Source: Arthrobacter sp. KBS0703 | GTDB lineage: Bacteria > Actinomycetota > Actinomycetes > Actinomycetales > Micrococcaceae | DNA: 64,000 nucleotides | Assembly (NCBI RefSeq): GCF_002008315.2 | Contig: NZ_MVDG02000001.1 | Location: 2,480,001-2,544,000 of the forward strand | Direction of reading: 5' to 3' | Shown: positions 57,966 through 64,000 of the stretch, piece by piece | How positions within the stretch are numbered: the stretch's first letter is position 1 | Layout: every line of letters begins with the position of its first letter | Notes under the pieces: generated by a model | Databases searched by the model: none | Seen by the model: the letters and a program-made list of their open reading frames with translations, nothing else | What the model was told of the DNA's origin: nothing | Position numbers and translations under genes: made by a program

Positions 57966-59378
57966 TCAGGCCACGTTGTTTTCGTAGTCCAAGTCGCGGG
58001 TTTCCTTGCTCAGGAACAGCGCGACAAGGGTCAGCACCGACATGACGGTGAGGTAGACGCCGACCAGCACGGGGCTGCCCTTCGCTATCTCCCAGAGCCA
58101 GACGGCGATGAACGGTGCCACCGCTGCGCCCAGGATGCTGGAGACGTTGTAGCTGACGGCCGAGCCGGTGTACCGGACGTTCGTCGGGAACAGCTCCGGC
58201 AGCAACGCGCCCATCGGTCCGAACGTCAGGCCCATCAGCGAGAAGCCGATGATCAGCAGCGCCATGGTGCCGACGAACCCGCCGCTGAACAGCGGGACGA
58301 ACAGCAGGCCGAACACGAAGATCCCGGCCGTCACGGCGATCAGCATCTTGCGGCGGCCCCACTTCTCGGCCAGGGGGCCGGAGACGAGGGTGAAGATGCC
58401 GAAGAACACGACGCCGGCGATCAGCATCCAGAGGAAGTCGTTACGGCTGTAGCCCAGTCCGGGAACGAACGCCGCGGCAGCGGCCTCGGTCATCGGCTTG
58501 CCGGCCTTCTCCGCGGCCGCCTTGGCGGCGTCCAGTGTGGCGGGGCGGGTGCCGTAGGTCAGCGTGAACGTGGTCATCAGGTAGAAGAGCACGTAGGTGG
58601 CCAGCATGATGAACGTGCCCAGGATCAGCGGACGCCAGCTGGTCTTGAAGACCCGGGCGAGCGGCAGCTTGGCCACCTCGTTGGATTCGAGCACCTTGGT
58701 GAACGCAGGCGTCTCGATCAGCTTGAGGCGGACATAGAGGCCGATGATGACCATCACGGCGCTCAGCAGGAACGGCACGCGCCAGCCCCACGCCACGAAG
58801 TCCTCCGGGGTCAGGGCGTAGCTGAACACCAGGAAGATGACGTTGGCGATGATGAAACCGATGGGCGCACCCAGCTGCGGGAAGGTGCCGTAGACGGCGC
58901 GCTTGTTCGCCGGGGCGTTCTCGGTGGCCAGCAGGGCTGCACCGCTCCATTCGCCGCCGAGGGCAAGGCCCTGGGCGAACCGCATGACCACCAGCAGCGC
59001 TGGGGCCCAGAATTCCCAGCCCGGAACGAGGGCCGTGGGCAGGCAGCCGATGAGGAAGGTGGCAATACCCATGGTCAGCAGTGACGCCACCAGGGTGCCC
59101 TTGCGCCCGAACTTGTCACCGAAGTGGCCAAAGACGATCGAGCCAAGCGGGCGGGCGATGAAAGCGACGCCAAAGACTGCGAAGGAACTCAGCAGCTGGG
59201 TGGTTTCGTTCTGGCCGGGGAAGAACAGCCGTGGAAAAACGAGTACCGCGGCCGTGGCGTAGACGTAGAAGTCGTAGAACTCGACTGTGGTGCCGATCAG
59301 GCTGGCGACGATCACGCGCCCGCGCGAGTTCACTTGCTTGGCTGACCCCGGCTGCGGTGTTGTGGCAGTGGATGACAT
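57966..59378 (-). CDS. MFS transporter, metabolite:H+ symporter (MHS/ProP-like) family
   Basis: 470 aa, twelve membrane spans expected. Typical MHS features: SLIGTTVEFYDFYVYATAAV in span 1, FGHFGDKFGRKGTLVASLLT between spans 2 and 3, RFAQGLALGGEWSGAALLAT, and a large central loop (PATLDAAKAAAEKAGKPM). Substrates of the family include proline/betaine, shikimate and other organic acids; not decided here. ATG 59378 has a weak ribosome site. Divergent from narK. Two GTCC-N7-GGAC sites lie about 90-125 bp upstream of its start and probably bind a regulator. Confidence 0.92.
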   Translation of the reverse strand: MSSTATTPQPGSAKQVNSRGRVIVASLIGTTVEFYDFYVYATAAVLVFPRLFFPGQNETTQLLSSFAVFGVAFIARPLGSIVFGHFGDKFGRKGTLVASLLTMGIATFLIGCLPTALVPGWEFWAPALLVVMRFAQGLALGGEWSGAALLATENAPANKRAVYGTFPQLGAPIGFIIANVIFLVFSYALTPEDFVAWGWRVPFLLSAVMVIIGLYVRLKLIETPAFTKVLESNEVAKLPLARVFKTSWRPLILGTFIMLATYVLFYLMTTFTLTYGTRPATLDAAKAAAEKAGKPMTEAAAAAFVPGLGYSRNDFLWMLIAGVVFFGIFTLVSGPLAEKWGRRKMLIAVTAGIFVFGLLFVPLFSGGFVGTMALLIIGFSLMGLTFGPMGALLPELFPTNVRYTGSAVSYNVSSILGAAVAPFIAVWLWEIAKGSPVLVGVYLTVMSVLTLVALFLSKETRDLDYENNVA

Positions 59379-59466
59379 GTAGTAACGCTTTCGTGAGAAC
59401 CGGGCCGGCGTCTCCAAAAAGGCTGCCCGGCAGAGGGATACAGAGACTTCAATACTACTTAGCAAA

Positions 59467-59501
59467 GTCCACTCAATGGACAAAAGGTCCGGAATGCGGA
59501 C
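59467..59501. promoter_or_regulatory. Two GTCC-N7-GGAC sites spaced 20 bp
   Basis: GTCCACTCAATGGAC at 59467-59481 and GTCCGGAATGCGGAC at 59487-59501: same arms (GTCC-purine/pyrimidine-GGAC), same 7-bp gap, start-to-start distance 20 bp, so both face the same side of the helix. They lie in the MHS-transporter/narK intergenic region, nearer the transporter. Confidence 0.55.
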
Positions 59502-59656
59502 ATTTTCTGCCGTCTCAAAATGAGCGCCTTCAAACAGCCTAACGCCGCCGGAAGCGCGCTGATAGGCAAATGTCACAGCACGTTAACAAACGGCGACCGT
59601 CCGCGAAATGCGGCTTCCCTACCTTAGAAGGACAACATCCCCCAAGGAGGTACACC

Positions 59657-61111
59657 GTGACTGCTGACCGCCCCGCAGAAACCGGCACCGGCAATTCCCT
59701 CGATCTTGCCGCCGAGCCGAGGTACGGAAGCGCCTCCGCTTCCGCAACCGCCACCGACGCACCCGCCCTTGAGGTCCGTCCGGGCCGCTGGATCGCCAAC
59801 TGGGACGCTGAGAACAAGCACCAGTGGGAAACTCAGGGCCGCGCCATTGCGCGCCGCAACCTCAACTGGTCCATCTTCGCCGAATTCCTCGGCTTCGTCG
59901 TCTGGCAGCTCTGGTCCATCGTCGTGGTCCAGCTCCCCGCCGCAGGCTTCACCTTCAGCACCTCGGAAATTTTCTGGCTCATCTCCATGCCGAGCCTCGT
60001 CGGCGCCACGCTCCGGATCCCCTACACGTTCATGGTCCCCCGCTTCGGCGGCCGGAACTGGACCATAGTTTCCGCCATGCTCCTCCTGATTCCTTCGGTC
60101 GGACTGGCCCTGTGCGTCTCGAACCCTGCGACCCCGTTCGGCGTCATGCTGCTCGTGGCAGCCCTGGCCGGCTTCGGCGGCGGCAACTTCGCCAGTTCGA
60201 TGGCCAACATCACCTTCTTCTACCCTGCCCGCGAAAAGGGCTGGGCGCTGGGGCTGAACGCGGCCGGCGGCAACATGGGTGCCGCCGTCGCACAGCTCGC
60301 CGTTCCGATCGCCATCACGCTCCTGGCCGCCGGCACCGTCAACCTGCCCGTAGCCGGCCTCATGTGGGTACCGCTGATCCTCCTCGCCGCCTTCGGCGCC
60401 TGGAAGTACATGGACAACCTCACCAGCGCCAAGGGTGACGTGGCCGGATCGCTGGCCGCGCTCAAGGAACCGCACCTGTGGATCATGGCCCTGCTGTACA
60501 TCGGCACGTTCGGCTCCTTCATCGGCTTCGCCGGCGTCTTCCCCAAGCTCATCAAGGACTACTTCCCCGCCTTCTCCTCCATCGGAGTCGGCACGGTGGC
60601 CCTTTCGCTGGCCTTCCTCGGCCCGCTGGTGGGCTCGCTGGCCCGCCCCTACGGCGGACGCATGGCTGACCGCCTTGGCGGGGCCCGGATGACCGTCTCA
60701 GCCTTCGCCGCCATGGCCGTGATCACGCTGACCATGATCTGGACCCTGCCGCTGAAGAACTTCTGGCTCTTTCTGGTCCTCTTCCTCATGCTCTTCACGG
60801 CCAGCGGCTTCGGAAACGGTGCCACGTACCGCATGATCCCGGTGATCTTCGCCATCTCCAGCAAGGCCGCCCGCTCGGGTGCCAGCTCGGTGACAACCCA
60901 GCGCCTTGCTTCCTCGGCCCTCGGCCTGATCTCGGCCATCGGCGCCTACGGCGGGTTCGTGATCCCGCAGGTGCTGAACGCTTCCAACACGGCCAGCGGC
61001 TCCTACACCCCGGCGTTCTACGGCTTCGTCGGAGCCTACGTCGTAATGCTGGCGGTCTGCTGGTTCTTCTACATCCGCAACGCCAACCGAAATGCGATGG
61101 GACACGTCTAA
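59657..61111 (+). CDS. narK: NarK-type nitrate/nitrite transporter
   Basis: 484 aa from GTG 59657, which follows AAGGAGG; upstream in-frame codons lack a ribosome site. MFS protein of the nitrate/nitrite porter group: LGFVVWQLWSIVVVQLPAAG in the first span, the first nitrate signature ALAGFGGGNFASSMANITFF, and the second glycine-rich repeat region LFTASGFGNGATYRMIPVIF. It imports nitrate for assimilation by the next gene, whose ATG starts one base after the narK stop. Confidence 0.95.
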   Translation: MTADRPAETGTGNSLDLAAEPRYGSASASATATDAPALEVRPGRWIANWDAENKHQWETQGRAIARRNLNWSIFAEFLGFVVWQLWSIVVVQLPAAGFTFSTSEIFWLISMPSLVGATLRIPYTFMVPRFGGRNWTIVSAMLLLIPSVGLALCVSNPATPFGVMLLVAALAGFGGGNFASSMANITFFYPAREKGWALGLNAAGGNMGAAVAQLAVPIAITLLAAGTVNLPVAGLMWVPLILLAAFGAWKYMDNLTSAKGDVAGSLAALKEPHLWIMALLYIGTFGSFIGFAGVFPKLIKDYFPAFSSIGVGTVALSLAFLGPLVGSLARPYGGRMADRLGGARMTVSAFAAMAVITLTMIWTLPLKNFWLFLVLFLMLFTASGFGNGATYRMIPVIFAISSKAARSGASSVTTQRLASSALGLISAIGAYGGFVIPQVLNASNTASGSYTPAFYGFVGAYVVMLAVCWFFYIRNANRNAMGHV

Positions 61112-61112
61112 C

Positions 61113-63299
61113 ATGACCAAAAGCGCCGACACGCACTGCCCTTACTGCGCCTTGCAGTGCGCCATGACGCTCAAGTCCCCAGCGGCTCTGACCCCGGCTG
61201 TCCAGCCGGGGTCAGACCCCGTGCCGGCCGCGCCGGCCCTGGAGGTCAGCGGCCGCGACTTTCCCACGAACCGCGGCGGCCTCTGCCGCAAGGGGTGGAC
61301 CTCGGCCACGCTCCTGCAGCACCCCGACCGCGTCACCGAGCCCCTGCTGAAAGGGCCCGACGGCGTCCACCGCCCCATCACCTGGGACGAGGCGCTGGCC
61401 CGCATCACCACCGCGGTCAAGGACACCCGTTCCAAGTACGGTGCCGACGCCGTCGGCGTTTTCGGCGGTGGCGGCCTCACCAACGAGAAGGCCTACCAGC
61501 TGGGAAAGTTCGCCCGCCTCGCGCTGGGCACCTCCCGCATCGACTACAACGGCCGGTTCTGCATGTCATCGGCCGCCGCCGCCGGAATGCGGGCCTTCGG
61601 CCTGGACCGCGGCCTGCCGTTCCCCCTCGAAGCACTGGACGGCGCCAGCACCATCATGATGCTCGGCTCCAACGTCGCCGAAACGATGCCGCCCTTCGTC
61701 CAGCACCTGCAGGGCGTCCGTGAAGCCGGCGGCCTGATTGTGGTGGACCCGCGCCGTTCGGCCACGGCTGCCTTCACGTCCGACGGCGGCGGCCTCCACC
61801 TCCAGCCCATGCCGGGCACCGACCTCACGCTCCTGCTCGGCCTGTCGCACGTGGTCATTCACGAAGGGCTCGTCGACGCCGGCTACGTCCAGGAGCGCAC
61901 CTCCGGCTACGACGCCCTGGTCCGCAGCGTCAACGCCTTCTGGCCCGAACGGGTCCAGTCCCTCACCGGCGTTCCTGCCGACCTCATCCGTGAGACTGCC
62001 CGCAGGCTGGCGGACGGCGCACGCAAGGGCGGCAGCTACATCCTCACCGGCCGCGGCGTCGAACAGCACGTCGACGGGACCGACACCGCCACGGCCGCCA
62101 TCAACCTCAGCCTCCTGCTCGGCCTGCCCGGCTCCGCCCGCAGCGGCTACGGCACACTCACCGGCCAGGGCAACGGCCAGGGCGGGCGCGAACACGGCCA
62201 GAAGGCCGACCAGCTGCCGGGGTACCGCAAGATCACCGATCCCGCCGCGCGCGCCCACATGGCCAAGGTCTGGGACGTGCCCGAGTCGCTGATCCCCGGC
62301 CCCGGCCTGCCGGCCGTCCAGATGCTCAAGTCGCTGGGAGAGCCCGACGGCGTGCGCTGCCTCTTCGTGCACGCCTCCAATATCGCCGTGGCGTCCCCCG
62401 ACGCGAACGCCGTCATCAAAGGACTCCGCAGCCTGGATTTCCTCGTGGTCTGCGACTTCTTCATGTCCGAAACCGCCGCCGAGGCCCACCTCGTCCTGCC
62501 GGTCCTCCAGTGGGCCGAGGAAGAGGGCACCCTGACCAACCTCGAAGGCCGCGTCCTGCGCCGCCGCAAGGCCATCCAGCCGCCCGCCGGGGCCCGCAGC
62601 GAGCTGTGGATCATGGCCCGGCTGGCCGAAGCACTCGAGGCGCCGTCCACGTACAGCGATGACCCCGAGACGGTCTTCGAGGAGCTTCGCTTGGCGTCCG
62701 CCGGCGGCGCGGCGGACTACTCCGGCATCGATTACGCCATGCTGGACCGCGGCGAAGCCGCGTACTGGCCGTACCCCGCGGGCAGCACCGGCACGCCACG
62801 GATGTTCCTGGACGGGTTTGCGCACGCCGACGGAAGGGCAGTCATGACCGCGGTGACGCCCCGCCGTCGTCGTACCCCCATGGCGAACCCTGACCCGGCC
62901 GCGAAGCCGATGACCCTCATCACCGGACGCCTGCTGGAGCATTACCAGTCCGGCGCCCAGACGCGGCGCGTCTCCGAACTGCTGGCGTCCCAGCCGGAAG
63001 CCAGGCTGCAGATCCACCCCGCAGCCGCGGCCGCCATGGGCATCACGGACGGCGCACGGGTATCGGTGGCGAACGAGCGCGGCGAGGTAGTGTGCCGGGC
63101 GGAGCTCAGCACGGCCATCCGCCAGGAGACCGTGTTCCTGCCCTTCCATTTCCCGGAGCTGGAAAGCGCGAACCGGCTGACCGAAGCCGCCACCGACCCC
63201 ATCTCGGGAATGCCCGAATTCAAGTTCAACAAAGTATGGATCCGGCTGGCCGCGAACGTACCAAGCAACAGTGTTCTTCAGACCTCGGAGGCCTCATGA
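61113..63299 (+). CDS. Assimilatory nitrate reductase catalytic subunit (Mo-bisPGD)
   Basis: 728 aa, cytosolic NasA/NasC-like reductase of nitrate to nitrite. N-terminal [4Fe-4S] ligands are Cys9, Cys12, Cys16 and Cys58 (HCPYCALQC ... RGGLCRKGW). Molybdopterin-domain motifs follow: [45 protein letters not shown], and [20 protein letters not shown]. The C-terminal domain has [19 protein letters not shown]. Between Cys16 and Cys58 a perfect 28-base palindrome (61187-61216, 2-nt loop) encodes an Ala/Pro-rich insert. No twin-arginine signal, consistent with the assimilatory type. Coupled to narK upstream and to the FAD oxidoreductase gene by an ATGA overlap. Confidence 0.94.
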   Translation: MTKSADTHCPYCALQCAMTLKSPAALTPAVQPGSDPVPAAPALEVSGRDFPTNRGGLCRKGWTSATLLQHPDRVTEPLLKGPDGVHRPITWDEALARITTAVKDTRSKYGADAVGVFGGGGLTNEKAYQLGKFARLALGTSRIDYNGRFCMSSAAAAGMRAFGLDRGLPFPLEALDGASTIMMLGSNVAETMPPFVQHLQGVREAGGLIVVDPRRSATAAFTSDGGGLHLQPMPGTDLTLLLGLSHVVIHEGLVDAGYVQERTSGYDALVRSVNAFWPERVQSLTGVPADLIRETARRLADGARKGGSYILTGRGVEQHVDGTDTATAAINLSLLLGLPGSARSGYGTLTGQGNGQGGREHGQKADQLPGYRKITDPAARAHMAKVWDVPESLIPGPGLPAVQMLKSLGEPDGVRCLFVHASNIAVASPDANAVIKGLRSLDFLVVCDFFMSETAAEAHLVLPVLQWAEEEGTLTNLEGRVLRRRKAIQPPAGARSELWIMARLAEALEAPSTYSDDPETVFEELRLASAGGAADYSGIDYAMLDRGEAAYWPYPAGSTGTPRMFLDGFAHADGRAVMTAVTPRRRRTPMANPDPAAKPMTLITGRLLEHYQSGAQTRRVSELLASQPEARLQIHPAAAAAMGITDGARVSVANERGEVVCRAELSTAIRQETVFLPFHFPELESANRLTEAATDPISGMPEFKFNKVWIRLAANVPSNSVLQTSEAS
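61187..61216. repeat. Perfect palindrome inside the nitrate reductase coding sequence
   Basis: 14-bp arms (TCTGACCCCGGCTG and its complement) around a 2-nt loop, at codons ~25-35. It sits in the variable loop between the third and fourth iron-sulfur cysteines and keeps the frame. Confidence 0.8.
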
Positions 63300-64000
63300 G
63301 CGAGCAGATTGTAATTGTCGGATTCGGTCCGGTGGCGGCGCGGCTGGTCGACGAACTGCTGCCGGCGGTTCGCGGCGGGCAAGTGCGGCTGACGGTCATC
63401 GGCCAGGAAACCGACGCCGCCTATAACCGTGTGCTGGTCGCCGATCTGGGCGTCGGGCGCACCACCGCCGAGGCACTGGCCCTCGCTGACGCCGCCGCCC
63501 TCACGGCGGAAGGCGTTGACGTCCGGCTGGGCGTCAAGGTCAAGCGCGTGGACCGGGCACGGCAAAACGTCATTCTCACCGACGGCACCTCGGCCCACTA
63601 CGACCGGCTGGTCTTCGCCACCGGCTCCCGCCCCGTCATCCCCAACCTGACCGGGATCAACCCGGACCCCGCCGCGCCCGTCCTGCCAGCCGGCGTCACC
63701 GCGCTGCGCGACCTCCGCGACGCCGAGGTCCTCCGCAAGGCCGTGGCCGGCCGCAAGCGCGTGGTGGTGCTCGGCGGCGGCGTGCTCGGGCTGGAAACCG
63801 CCCTGGCCGCCGCCGAGGAAGGCGCCACCGTCACCGTGGTGCACAACGGACCCCACCCGCTGGGCCGCAACATCGACCGCGGCGGCGGCGCGGTGCTTGC
63901 CGCCAGCCTGCGCAACTGCGGCGTGCGCGTCGCCGGCAACGCGCGTTCCACCGGCGTGGAACACAACGCTCCCGACGGCGGGTTCTCGGCCCTGCTGCTC
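63296..64000 (+). CDS. FAD-dependent pyridine nucleotide oxidoreductase of nitrate/nitrite assimilation, N-terminal part
   Basis: The visible 235 codons begin at ATG 63296, whose ATGA overlaps the nitrate reductase stop. Two nucleotide-binding regions are present: the N-terminal FAD loop IVIVGFGPVAARLVDELL (a degenerate GxGxxG) and the NAD(P)H loop RVVVLGGGVLGLETALAAAE; between them LVFATGSRPVIPNLTG is the FAD-contacting ATG motif. This is either the NasB-type electron donor of the nitrate reductase or the N-terminal part of a NirB nitrite reductase; the window edge prevents a decision. Confidence 0.88.
   Translation, partial: MSEQIVIVGFGPVAARLVDELLPAVRGGQVRLTVIGQETDAAYNRVLVADLGVGRTTAEALALADAAALTAEGVDVRLGVKVKRVDRARQNVILTDGTSAHYDRLVFATGSRPVIPNLTGINPDPAAPVLPAGVTALRDLRDAEVLRKAVAGRKRVVVLGGGVLGLETALAAAEEGATVTVVHNGPHPLGRNIDRGGGAVLAASLRNCGVRVAGNARSTGVEHNAPDGGFSALLL

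Overview
The window is high-GC actinobacterial DNA. Gene content and layout fit Arthrobacter/Pseudarthrobacter or a close Micrococcaceae relative: a DUF222-HNH (13E12-type) protein, an actinobacterial LigA with a long insertion, acyl-CoA carboxylase alpha/beta/epsilon subunits, a MoxR-DUF58-transglutaminase block beside an EssC-like ATPase, and long intergenic palindromes. The genus is inferred from gene families, not from a marker gene.

Layout. 1-3072: threonine catabolism (kbl, tdh) with a divergent LysR regulator. 3069-7279: a DUF5666-like exported protein, then the gatCAB amidotransferase operon, flanked by two long perfect inverted repeats. 7425-11499: a CitMHS transporter divergent from a CitA/CitB-type two-component system; the kinase carries several frameshifts. 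11496-15848: RidA, an acetyltransferase, a small decayed ORF, inositol monophosphatase and LigA. 15909-38460 (minus strand): one tightly overlapping set of genes. In transcription order these are a 2034-aa Ig-like/fibronectin envelope protein, MoxR, DUF58, a transglutaminase-like membrane protein, a zinc-ribbon/RDD/FHA protein, PP2C phosphatase, an FHA protein, a Ser/Thr kinase, a small FHA-like protein, an EssC/EccC-type FtsK ATPase and a small surface protein. It looks like a kinase/phosphatase/FHA-controlled type VII-like secretion apparatus, but no WXG100 substrate gene is visible. 38719-41390: class III adenylate cyclase, PH-domain membrane protein and BirA. 41447-44399: SDR divergent from acyl-CoA carboxylase beta and epsilon subunits. 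44479-52732: DUF885 peptidase, dicarboxylate symporter, alpha/beta hydrolase, exported helical protein, and a TetR-MMPL pair. 53035-55248: lower-GC orphan gene, DUF222-HNH gene and a small repeat. 55249-57871: Maf and the biotinylated acyl-CoA carboxylase alpha subunit. 57966-64000: MHS-type transporter divergent from nitrate assimilation genes (narK, nitrate reductase, FAD oxidoreductase cut by the window edge).

The most important technical observation is that the assembly contains seven copies, whole or partial, of the Nextera mosaic-end sequence; most are the complete 38-bp mate-pair junction. They break or alter at least six genes, five copies lie in or at the end of the secretion operon, and one is followed by a 20-bp piece copied from 3.2 kb away. 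Predicted peptides running through them are artefacts, and genes (for example WXG100 substrates) may be missing at these joins.

Regulatory signals that stand out are a shared TTGTAG-N5-CTACA palindrome upstream of both acyl-CoA carboxylase alpha and beta genes, a TTACT-N4-AGTAA operator between the SDR and the beta subunit, two GTCC-N7-GGAC sites 20 bp apart upstream of the MHS transporter, and a palindrome just upstream of the secretion operon.
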